9,214 bases of DNA from Granulicatella adiacens (GCA_018364485.1 JAGZLX010000062.1:1-9214), one strand, 5' to 3'. Counted from the first letter of the stretch, positions 1-6,088 are shown. Translations and numbers: made by a program. The notes: generated from the letters alone by a model not told the origin.

Positions 1-165
1 CGGCTTGAGCCTGAGGTCTCAAGCCTACCAAGCTTCAAAGGGAGAGTAGCGAATAATCGCAACTCTCCCTAATTCACATTGGTTATAAGTTCCTACCATT
101 GCCATAATAACTCCAAGGAGTTCTTTTTTTGCGTATTTCTAATAGCCCTCTGCGAGGGAAGGGAA
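1..165. repeat. Structured intergenic repeat, copy 1 (left end cut by window)
   Basis: First copy of a unit that recurs 217 bp downstream. Positions 1-86 match 218-304 except for one inserted A; 87-122 match 305-340 with six substitutions; a looser match continues to about 165. It contains hairpin A (stem 2-9/18-25, GGCTTGAG/CTCAAGCC), hairpin B (9-bp outer stem 39-47/62-70 and 4-bp inner stem 49-52/57-60), the right arm of an inverted repeat (92-114), a short AACTC/GAGTT hairpin followed by seven Ts (to 130), and a small hairpin at 146-158. No protein family is recognised in it. It could be a miniature mobile element, a repeated structured RNA, or a repeat family particular to this lineage. 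Confidence 0.85.
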
Positions 166-182
166 ATGGTGCTAAGACTTTG

Positions 183-388
183 TCGGAGTTGTTATTGTGG
201 CAAGAATAGTAGGATACCGGCTTGAGCCTGAGGTCTCAAGCCTACCAAGCTTCAAAGGGAGAGTAGCGAATAAATCGCAACTCTCCCTAATTCACATTGG
301 TTATGATTCCCTACTATTGCCACAATAACTCCGAGGAGTTTTATTTGATTTGTACTCTTTCTAATATCCTTCTGTGGAGGGAAAAAGA
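183..388. repeat. Structured intergenic repeat, copy 2, complete, with long inverted terminal repeats
   Basis: Second copy of the unit, here with both ends. The left arm (185-213) and right arm (310-332) are inverted repeats: 23 bases pair perfectly if two 3-nt insertions in the left arm (GTT and AGA) are bulged out. Two further base pairs extend the arms to 183 and 334. The arms enclose hairpin A (stem 219-226/235-242, 8 bp) and hairpin B (stem 256-264/280-288 plus 266-269/275-278). Folded as RNA, this is a closed multi-branch structure of about 150 nt. A small hairpin at 368-381 lies outside the right arm, as in copy 1. The long arms and lack of coding suggest a MITE-like or small-RNA element. 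I see no clear target-site duplication. Confidence 0.8.
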
Positions 389-422
389 AACAGCTATTAC
401 GATTGGTTTCGTAATAGCTGTT
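389..422. terminator. Rho-independent terminator, bidirectional, ending the vitamin B6 operon
   Basis: A perfect 14-bp stem (389-402 with 409-422) closes a 6-nt loop. Read on the minus strand it lies just after the stop codon of the ECF S-component gene and is followed by a T-rich run (TTTCTTTTTC), as expected for an intrinsic terminator. On the plus strand it is followed by TTGTTT, so it may also stop any transcription coming out of the repeats. Confidence 0.92.
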
Positions 423-426
423 TTGT

Positions 427-972
427 TTATCTTCTTACTCGTTTTAGTGCTTCTTTGAAGAGTGGGTAAACGATTGGGACTGCAACTACTGTGAAGATAG
501 CTGATCCAAATGTTCCTGTAATTTTATTGATGGCTTGAATGAATGCTGGAACTAAGGCAAGACCACCGACAATCATACCTCGTAAGAATGTGTATTTAAT
601 GATGTTGACAATAATTTTTACAATTGCAGCAACAACACCGACTGCGATGATATTTCCGATTTTGTCGTTTTTCTTTAATAATTTTTCGTAAACAAGATGA
701 ATCACATAGCAGACGATTAAGGATTCAAGAATCGTTTCCCAAACAACTGAAGCGTAGCCGTTTAATAAATCAAAGATTCCAAGACCGATAGATGCAGCGA
801 GAGCACCACGTTTGGTTCCAAAGAGTAAACATCCAACGACAACAAGTGCGTTCCCGAAGTGGACGAACTGTGTAGTGAATGGCATTGGGATTCTAAAGAC
901 GCTAACTCCCAAGAAGATTAAAGCTGCAAATAAGCTTGTTTCTACGATATTTCTTAAATCTGTATTTTTCAT
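427..972 (-). CDS. ECF transporter S-component, probable vitamin B6 (pyridoxine/pyridoxal) uptake protein
   Basis: Membrane substrate-binding subunit of an energy-coupling factor transporter, 181 aa, a usual length for the family. It has about six hydrophobic segments (roughly residues 10-28, 36-53, 56-72, 80-98, 107-131, 153-173). The segment HFGNALVVVG (38-47), followed by LFGTKRGALAASIGLGIFD, is the typical S-component pattern around TM2-TM3. No ATPase (EcfA/A') or EcfT gene lies nearby, so it probably shares a common energising module encoded elsewhere (group II ECF). The substrate is inferred from context: its ATG overlaps the TGA of pyridoxal kinase by four bases (ATGA, 972-969), giving translational coupling, and a GAGGTG ribosome binding site lies inside the kinase gene. 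PdxU/PdxU2 proteins have been predicted for this arrangement. Thiamine-precursor or another vitamin specificity cannot be excluded from sequence alone. Confidence 0.88.
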   Translation of the reverse strand: MKNTDLRNIVETSLFAALIFLGVSVFRIPMPFTTQFVHFGNALVVVGCLLFGTKRGALAASIGLGIFDLLNGYASVVWETILESLIVCYVIHLVYEKLLKKNDKIGNIIAVGVVAAIVKIIVNIIKYTFLRGMIVGGLALVPAFIQAINKITGTFGSAIFTVVAVPIVYPLFKEALKRVRR

Positions 973-1817
973 AATGACACCTCAGTAGTAAATTTTGTGG
1001 TTAGCATTCCAAGTTTTTTCTCGATTGGAAGGCCGAATGGAATTTGTTCCGGTTGCTGGCTGCTTAATTGAAGCACTTCGTCGATGAATTTCAACGTGAA
1101 TGACAATGCGTCTTCTATAGACATCTCTTGTAAGATGCATGCAGTTGCAAGAGCCGCCAGTGTATCACCTGTTCCGTAAAAATGATGCGGATACTTTGTT
1201 TTGTAGAAATCAAAGAATTCATCCGTCTCTTTGGTATAAAGTTGAACACCTGTGAACTCTTCGCTATCAGGGCACCCCGTAATAATGATGTACTCGGGCC
1301 CGAGTTCGGCTAGTTTCTTAGCGAGCTCCCTTGTAAAATCCATCGAGATTTTTCCAGAAGGATAGGGCGTTTCTGTTAATAGACAGGCTTCTGTAATGTT
1401 TGGATAAATCACATCAGCTTTTTGAATGAGTTTTCTCATGGCTTCAACATGTTCTTGTGTAAATCCGCTATACAGTTTTCCGTTATCTGCCATAATCGGA
1501 TCGACGAATAGTTTCGTAGACGCTGGCAGTTTTTCAATGGTATCTACCATTAATTCAATTTGTTCCGGATTTCGGAAGTATCCTGTCAAAACAGCGTCTG
1601 GTTTTAATTCCAATTCTTGCCATTGTTTTAAGGATTGTTTCATAAATTCGGTTTGTTCCGCAATCGCGATGCTTTTGAATCCACCTGTATGAGAAGAAAG
1701 AAGTACTGTAGGTAGTAGCATCGTTTCAATCTGACAACAAGCAAAAATCGGGATAGCGGGTGCGAGTGCAACTTTGCCAATTCCTGGCAAGTCGTTTGCG
1801 ATTAATATTTTTTTCAT
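969..1817 (-). CDS. pdxK: Pyridoxal/pyridoxamine kinase
   Basis: Ribokinase-fold kinase of 282 aa that phosphorylates pyridoxal, pyridoxamine or pyridoxine with ATP, trapping imported B6 and feeding the PLP pool. Visible motifs: SSHTGGF (41-47) in the substrate-binding part, FVDPIMADNGK (104-114), YPNITEACLLT (138-148, the NxxE magnesium/phosphate motif) and YGTGDTLAA (214-222), the anion hole with catalytic Asp218. The frame is open up to 1919, but the start at 1817 is preferred. It has GAGGA at good spacing, it begins directly at the conserved MKKILIANDLPGIGK N-terminus, and a promoter lies just upstream; the longer version would run through that promoter. It is first in a two-gene operon with the ECF S-component. 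A hydroxymethylpyrimidine kinase (ThiD) is less likely, given the PdxY-like N-terminus and the adjacent PLP-family regulator. Confidence 0.92.
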   Translation of the reverse strand: MKKILIANDLPGIGKVALAPAIPIFACCQIETMLLPTVLLSSHTGGFKSIAIAEQTEFMKQSLKQWQELELKPDAVLTGYFRNPEQIELMVDTIEKLPASTKLFVDPIMADNGKLYSGFTQEHVEAMRKLIQKADVIYPNITEACLLTETPYPSGKISMDFTRELAKKLAELGPEYIIITGCPDSEEFTGVQLYTKETDEFFDFYKTKYPHHFYGTGDTLAALATACILQEMSIEDALSFTLKFIDEVLQLSSQQPEQIPFGLPIEKKLGMLTTKFTTEVSL

Positions 1818-1846
1818 ATCTATTCCTCGAGTTTCAATGTATCTGT

Positions 1847-1875
1847 ATTGTAAAACGGGACAGGTGAGGATACAA
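1847..1875 (-). promoter_or_regulatory. Sigma-A promoter of the pdxK-ECF operon (minus strand)
   Basis: Read on the minus strand: -35 TTGTAT (1875-1870), a 17-bp spacer, and -10 TACAAT (1852-1847). Transcription should start near 1840, leaving a leader of about 20 nt before the pdxK ATG at 1817. It occupies almost exactly the same bases as the promoter of the divergent regulator gene, so RNA polymerase cannot sit on both at once. Confidence 0.72.
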
Positions 1876-1876
1876 T
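1848..1876 (+). promoter_or_regulatory. Sigma-A promoter of the MocR-type regulator gene (plus strand)
   Basis: Read on the plus strand: -35 TTGTAA (1848-1853), a 17-bp spacer, and -10 TACAAT (1871-1876). The predicted start is near 1883, followed by the palindrome at 1891-1906 and the GGAGG ribosome binding site at 1907-1911, six bases before the ATG at 1918. The superposition on the minus-strand promoter arises because TATTGTA (1846-1852) and TACAATA (1871-1877) form an inverted repeat, each half serving as the -10 of one promoter and the -35 of the other. Confidence 0.7.
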
Positions 1877-1890
1877 AGGGATGAAAACGA

Positions 1891-1906
1891 ACTGTACCGG
1901 TACAGT
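1891..1906. promoter_or_regulatory. Perfect 16-bp palindrome, candidate operator of the PdxR-like regulator
   Basis: ACTGTACC/GGTACAGT is a perfect inverted repeat with no spacer. It lies just downstream of the predicted start of the regulator's own transcript, and about 50-65 bp upstream of the predicted start of pdxK. Binding there would block regulator transcription and could activate the pdxK operon, the usual MocR logic of self-repression and divergent activation. The operator role is inferred from position and symmetry only. The half-site CTGTA also occurs at 1843-1847 in the promoter overlap. Confidence 0.55.
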
Positions 1907-1917
1907 GGAGGTGTGTC

Positions 1918-3141
1918 ATGTATCAATACCAGCAATTAGCAAATGCATTAAAAGAGGAAATATTAAGCGGGAATCTACAAAAGGGGGATAAACTTCCCTC
2001 AATTCGAGAATTAGTTTCACGCTACGGAGTAAATAAGGATACAGTACAACGTGCCTTGCGTAGTTTAAAAGATGAGAGATTTATTTATGCGGTCGAAAAA
2101 AGTGGCTATTATGTGTTAAAGAATTCAGAAGCAAAGCAATTGGAAGAATCCGAGGAAGACTATTCACAACTTCCGATTGAGGATTTGCGCATCTGTTTTA
2201 ATCAATCACTTGCCAGCGCGCATGATTTAAAGCTAACCAAAAAAGAACAAGCTTCTGGGATGGATGAATTGATTCAGGCATTAATTCCTATTTTAGGAGA
2301 GTATGGAGTATATGCTTCGAAAGAACAACTGGTCATTACAACTGGAACGCAACAAGCGCTCTATATTTTATTGCAGTTGATTCATGGGAAAAAAGTATTG
2401 CTAGAGCAACCAACTTATGCACGAATGAATGAGTTGGTGAAACACTTGAACATTCCTTACGAAACCATTGAACGTCAGATGGATGGTGAAGTTGATTTAA
2501 TCCGATTAGAAAAATTATTCGCGAGTGGAGAGTTTTCGTTATTCTATACGATTTCCAGGTTTCATAATCCGCTAGGTGGAAGTTACAGCGAAGCCACAAA
2601 GAAAAAAATTGTGGAACTAGCAAGCAAGTACTCAGTCTATATTATCGAAGACGACTATATGGCGGACTTTGTCGAAGGGAATGCGACGCCGCTTCATTAT
2701 TATGATATGGATGGACGCGTTATCTACGTTAAATCTTTCTCTTCAATTTTATTCTCAGCTTTGAAAATTGGAATTGTAGTGTTGCCAAAAGAGTTAGTTG
2801 AATCTTTTGCGAAACGGAAGCAATGGATGGACTATGATTCGAATGTGATGATGCAAAAGACATTTACGCTCTTTATTGAAAATGGAATGTTTGCGAAACA
2901 TCGAAAGGAAATGGTCGAACATTATATTGAAAAAAGTAAACGTGCAAAGGACTGGTTGTGCTCAAAGGGAATCCAGGAAGGAATCCTTCATGGAACGCAA
3001 TGGGTGTTTGAGAAAACGCCGGCGATTGATGAAAAACTACAAGCGATGAATCTGAAAGCTAAACTGCTTGATGAGTACTTTATCTCGAAAAATGCGCCGG
3101 CATTGGAACGGTTGGATTTGGCTAAAATCCGCGAAATTTAG
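1918..3141 (+). CDS. MocR/PdxR-like transcriptional regulator (GntR HTH plus aminotransferase-like domain), degenerate PLP site
   Basis: Predicted regulator of the divergent B6 operon, 407 aa. Residues 1-68 form a GntR-type winged helix (LPSIRELVSRYGVNKDTVQRALRSL at 26-50, with G63-Y64-Y65 in the wing). A short linker leads to a fold-type I aminotransferase-like domain with recognisable landmarks: TTGTQQALYIL (141-151), LEQPTYARM (162-170), FHNPLGGSYS (215-224) and IIEDDYMADF (242-251). In the usual block (FSKTLxPxLRxG) this protein reads SFSSILFSALKIG (273-285). The Schiff-base lysine is thus Ser276, the proline Ser280 and the phosphate-contacting arginine Lys283, so covalent PLP binding is doubtful. 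The domain ends earlier than most MocR proteins (commonly about 440-500 aa). GGAGG lies six bases before the ATG. Its position back to back with pdxK supports a PdxR-like role; its ligand is uncertain. Confidence 0.9.
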   Translation: MYQYQQLANALKEEILSGNLQKGDKLPSIRELVSRYGVNKDTVQRALRSLKDERFIYAVEKSGYYVLKNSEAKQLEESEEDYSQLPIEDLRICFNQSLASAHDLKLTKKEQASGMDELIQALIPILGEYGVYASKEQLVITTGTQQALYILLQLIHGKKVLLEQPTYARMNELVKHLNIPYETIERQMDGEVDLIRLEKLFASGEFSLFYTISRFHNPLGGSYSEATKKKIVELASKYSVYIIEDDYMADFVEGNATPLHYYDMDGRVIYVKSFSSILFSALKIGIVVLPKELVESFAKRKQWMDYDSNVMMQKTFTLFIENGMFAKHRKEMVEHYIEKSKRAKDWLCSKGIQEGILHGTQWVFEKTPAIDEKLQAMNLKAKLLDEYFISKNAPALERLDLAKIREI

Positions 3142-3175
3142 GTAAAAAGAAAGGTTAACAATTTATCTAAAAAAT

Positions 3176-3204
3176 TTGCAAATCTTATACTTATTTGGTA
3201 TAGT
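3176..3204 (+). promoter_or_regulatory. Sigma-A promoter with extended -10, upstream of the riboswitch
   Basis: TTGCAA (3176-3181), a 17-bp spacer, and TATAGT (3199-3204) preceded by TGG, giving an extended -10. The start is expected near 3211, about 15 nt before the riboswitch aptamer. The untranslated leader to the ATPase start is then about 170 nt. Confidence 0.72.
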
Positions 3205-3225
3205 AACTACAACAATAATCAATCT

Positions 3226-3355
3226 CTATAAGGGAGTAACTGGCAACCAATCGTTGCGATAATATCAACAGCAAGCGAATTCTCGCTGGTATTATCTTGA
3301 ACAGTGAGACTTATGTTTATTATCAAAAGGATGATGGGCATAAGTCTCTCTTTTT
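3226..3355 (+). ncRNA. yybP-ykoY manganese riboswitch with transcription-termination expression platform
   Basis: The leader of the ATPase gene fits the yybP-ykoY family, which senses Mn2+. P1 is formed by ATAAG (3228-3232) and CTTAT (3310-3314). It is followed by the signature GGGAGTA (3232-3238), close to the consensus GGGGAGUA. Next comes a hairpin GCAAC/GTTGC (3243-3247/3253-3257), a 7-bp helix GATAATA/TATTATC (3258-3264/3290-3296) carrying the TCAACA loop segment, and an inner hairpin GCGA/TCGC (3275-3278/3283-3286) followed by TGG. The 3' strand of P1 is also part of the 5' strand of the downstream terminator, so the two are mutually exclusive. Metal binding should stabilise P1, prevent termination and switch the pump on. 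The identification is from motif recognition; no covariance search was run. Confidence 0.88.
3306..3355 (+). terminator. Conditional terminator of the manganese riboswitch
   Basis: GAGACTTATG (3306-3315) pairs perfectly with CATAAGTCTC (3339-3348). Pairing continues inward (3316-3324 with 3330-3338, including several G-U pairs) to give a continuous stem of about 19 bp with a 5-nt loop, followed by TCTTTTT. Bases 3310-3314 are shared with riboswitch P1, which would act as anti-terminator when metal is bound. Confidence 0.88.
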
Positions 3356-3379
3356 ATAGAAAAAGAAAAGGAGTGTATT

Positions 3380-6040
3380 TTGTTGGAACAACAAACAAAA
3401 CCCGTATATTTACAGTCTGTTGAAGATGTGTTTAAAGAAGTGCAATCAAGTCCTTCTGGTTTAAGCTCACAAGAAGCGGCATCAAGACTTGAGAAATACG
3501 GTGCAAACACGTTACAAGAAGGAAAGAAAAAATCACTATTAGAAAAATTTGTGGATCAATTTAAAGATTTCATGATTTTAGTTCTTTTAGTGGCAGCAGT
3601 TGTTTCTATGTTTGCTCACCAAGGCGAACCAGACCCAACAGATGCGATTATCATTTTAGCGGTAGTGTTATTAAACGCTGTGCTGGGTGTATTCCAAGAA
3701 TCAAAAGCTGAAGAAGCTATCGAAGCATTGAAGAAAATGGCTTCACCTGTAGCAAGTGTTTTACGTGATGGACACGTGGAACATATTAAAGGGGAAGATA
3801 TCGTAGTCGGTGACGTTGTTATCCTTGAAGCTGGGGATGTCGTGCCAGCAGATATGCGTTTATTTGAAGTAAACACAGTAAAAATCGAAGAGTCTGCTTT
3901 AACAGGGGAATCTGTTCCAGTAGATAAAGACTTAGTGATTCCTGCAGGGGATGAAGTAGGAATTGGAGACCGTACAAATATGGCGTTCTCAAGTACAAAC
4001 GTAACTTACGGCCGTGCTGTTGGTGTGGTTACAAGTACTGGTATGAATACAGAAGTTGGTAAAATTGCCAACATGTTAGCGAACACTGAAGAAGGGAAAA
4101 CACCACTTCAAGAAAACCAAGATGCTCTTGGTAAATGGCTAACAATCATGATTTTAGTAATTGCCGTGATTATTTTCGTAGTAGGGATGCTTAGAGGAAA
4201 CGAATGGACTCATATGTTATTAACAGCGATTGCGATTGCCGTTGCTGCGATTCCAGAAGGGTTACCAGCGATTTCTACAATTATCCTTGCATTAGGAACT
4301 CAAAAAATGGCGCAACGTAACGCGCTTGTTCGTAAGTTGCCAGCCGTTGAAACATTAGGTGGTGTTGAAATTATCTGTTCAGATAAAACAGGTACTTTAA
4401 CACTTAACCAAATGACTGTTGAAAAAATGGTCTATGACAACGAAATTCATGATGCGTCAGAAGAAATTTCTAAAGACAACATCGCGCTTCGTGTAATGAA
4501 CTTAGCTAACGATACTAAGATTTCTCAAGACAACTCATTATTAGGAGACCCAACTGAAACTGCAATGGTTCAATACGGTCTTGATAAAAACTATGATGTA
4601 CGTGAAGAGTTAGTAAACATTCCACGTATTGCGGAAGTTCCATTTGACTCAACTCGTAAATTAATGACAACGATTCATCAATTAGAAGACGGTAAATACT
4701 TGGTTGCAACAAAAGGTGCTCCAGATATGTTATTAGACCGTGTGACTAAGATTGAAAAACATGGTGAGGTTTCTGCGTTTACTGAAGATGACCGTACAAC
4801 ATTGATGAAATTAAACAAAGAAATGGCAACGCAAGCACTTCGTGTGTTAGCGATGGCATACAAAGTGATTGATACCCTTCCTGAAACAGTGGATACAGAT
4901 TCAATCGAACATGATTTAATCTTTGCTGGTTTAGTAGGAATGATTGACCCAGAACGTAAGGAAGCAGCGGCTGCGATTAAAGTAGCTCAATCAGCTGGTA
5001 TCCGTACAATTATGATTACTGGGGACCACCGTGATACAGCCCAAGCAATTGCAAAACGTTTAGGGATCCTTCGTCCAGATCAAGAAGACGGAGTATTAAC
5101 TGGTGGAGAATTAAACGATATTTCTGATGAAGAATTAGAACGTACTGTTGAAACTTACTCTGTATACGCTCGTGTGTCTCCAGAGCATAAAGTTCGTATC
5201 GTAAAAGCTTGGAAAAAGAATGGTAAAGTTGTTTCGATGACAGGGGATGGAGTTAACGATGCTCCTTCACTTAAACAAGCCGATATCGGTGTTGGTATGG
5301 GGATTACAGGTACTGAAGTTTCTAAAGGTGCTTCAGACATGGTACTTGCCGATGATAACTTCGAAACAATCGTTGTTGCCGTTGAAGAAGGACGTAAAGT
5401 ATTCGCGAACATCCAAAAAGCTGTTCAATACTTACTATCTGCGAACTTCGGTGAAGTAATGACAATGTTCGTTGCGACAATGGCTGGTTGGTCAATTCTA
5501 GAACCAATCCATATCTTATGGATCAACTTAGTAACAGACGTATTCCCAGCGATTGCCTTAGGTCTTGAAGAAGCGGAAGCGGATATCATGAATCACCCAC
5601 CGCGCGGTAAGGGTTCGAACTTCTTATCAAACGGTGTGTTACCAAGTATCTTCTACCAAGGTTTCTTCGAAGGTGGAATTACATTATTTGTATTCTGGTA
5701 TGCAACTCATATTGCTAATTGGGGGAACCCAGTTGGTGAAACAATGGCGTTTGCAACATTAGGTTTAATCCAATTGTTCCACGCATTCAACGTGAAGTCA
5801 GTGTACAAATCACTTGGCACAGTTGGCGCGTTCAAGAACAAGTTGTTCAACTACGCAATCCTAGTATCAGCAGTAATGCTTTTAAGCGTAATGGTGATTC
5901 CAGGATTAACAACTGTATTTGATGTGGCGATTCTTACAGCTGAACAATGGTTGTTCGTAGTTGGGGCAGCATTCTCAATCGTTCCAATCGTAGAAATTGC
6001 AAAAGCAATTATGCGTGCAATGGGAATGGATAAAGACTAA
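3380..6040 (+). CDS. Type IIA P-type cation ATPase (Ca2+/Mn2+ exporter, CaxP/MgtA/YoaB-like)
   Basis: Plasma-membrane pump of 886 aa, full length for SERCA-like bacterial ATPases. Landmarks in order: N-terminal cation-ATPase domain (about 8-60), LTGES of the actuator domain (174-178), the TM4 ion motif IPEGLP (291-296), SDKTGTLT with phosphorylated Asp335, KGAP (445-448) in the nucleotide domain, MITGDHRDTA (545-554) and TGDGVNDAP (621-629), then six C-terminal membrane segments. Cation residues match SERCA in TM4 (Glu293), TM5 (NFGE, Asn689 and Glu692) and TM6 (Asn716, Thr719, Asp720). The TM8 glutamate position reads Gln798 (LIQLFHAFN), suggesting altered stoichiometry or selectivity. The start is TTG; 3380 or 3383 are both possible after AAGGAG at 3368-3373. 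Control by a Mn2+ riboswitch points to export of excess manganese, as proposed for lactococcal YoaB and pneumococcal MgtA (CaxP). Calcium transport remains possible. Confidence 0.95.
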   Translation: MLEQQTKPVYLQSVEDVFKEVQSSPSGLSSQEAASRLEKYGANTLQEGKKKSLLEKFVDQFKDFMILVLLVAAVVSMFAHQGEPDPTDAIIILAVVLLNAVLGVFQESKAEEAIEALKKMASPVASVLRDGHVEHIKGEDIVVGDVVILEAGDVVPADMRLFEVNTVKIEESALTGESVPVDKDLVIPAGDEVGIGDRTNMAFSSTNVTYGRAVGVVTSTGMNTEVGKIANMLANTEEGKTPLQENQDALGKWLTIMILVIAVIIFVVGMLRGNEWTHMLLTAIAIAVAAIPEGLPAISTIILALGTQKMAQRNALVRKLPAVETLGGVEIICSDKTGTLTLNQMTVEKMVYDNEIHDASEEISKDNIALRVMNLANDTKISQDNSLLGDPTETAMVQYGLDKNYDVREELVNIPRIAEVPFDSTRKLMTTIHQLEDGKYLVATKGAPDMLLDRVTKIEKHGEVSAFTEDDRTTLMKLNKEMATQALRVLAMAYKVIDTLPETVDTDSIEHDLIFAGLVGMIDPERKEAAAAIKVAQSAGIRTIMITGDHRDTAQAIAKRLGILRPDQEDGVLTGGELNDISDEELERTVETYSVYARVSPEHKVRIVKAWKKNGKVVSMTGDGVNDAPSLKQADIGVGMGITGTEVSKGASDMVLADDNFETIVVAVEEGRKVFANIQKAVQYLLSANFGEVMTMFVATMAGWSILEPIHILWINLVTDVFPAIALGLEEAEADIMNHPPRGKGSNFLSNGVLPSIFYQGFFEGGITLFVFWYATHIANWGNPVGETMAFATLGLIQLFHAFNVKSVYKSLGTVGAFKNKLFNYAILVSAVMLLSVMVIPGLTTVFDVAILTAEQWLFVVGAAFSIVPIVEIAKAIMRAMGMDKD

Positions 6041-6059
6041 TCTAATAAGTATAACGAAG

Positions 6060-6088
6060 AAAGGTTCACCTTGTGTGAGCCTTTTTTT
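6060..6088 (+). terminator. Rho-independent terminator after the P-type ATPase
   Basis: A 10-bp stem (6060-6069 with 6075-6084, one T-G pair) with a 5-nt loop runs into a tract of seven Ts (6082-6088). It begins 19 bases after the ATPase stop codon and separates that gene from recX. Confidence 0.92.

Noticed and set aside
1..120. tRNA, rRNA tail or T-box leader
   Set aside because: No acceptor/CCA or TPsiC pattern, no 5S-like sequence and no T-box motif could be found.
1..388. CRISPR array
   Set aside because: Only two long copies with a 217-bp period and internal hairpins; no short repeats with regular spacers and no cas genes.
1..388. Fst/par-type type I toxin-antitoxin locus
   Set aside because: No short hydrophobic toxin frame is seen. 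The short frames here are not membrane-spanning and differ between copies.
1426..1692. Plus-strand open frame of 88 codons within pdxK
   Set aside because: Antisense to a well-conserved kinase; composition is Ser/Cys-rich with no ribosome site.
1818..1919. N-terminal extension of pyridoxal kinase by 34 residues
   Set aside because: It runs through both promoters and the palindrome and overlaps the regulator's start codon. The start at 1817 has a good ribosome site and matches the family N-terminus.
2336..2623. Minus-strand open frame of 95 codons within the regulator gene
   Set aside because: Antisense shadow of the aminotransferase-like domain; no recognisable domain.
3616..3876. Minus-strand open frames within the ATPase gene (also around 4515-4863 and 5155-5507)
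   Set aside because: Antisense shadows of conserved ATPase motifs, without promoters or ribosome sites.
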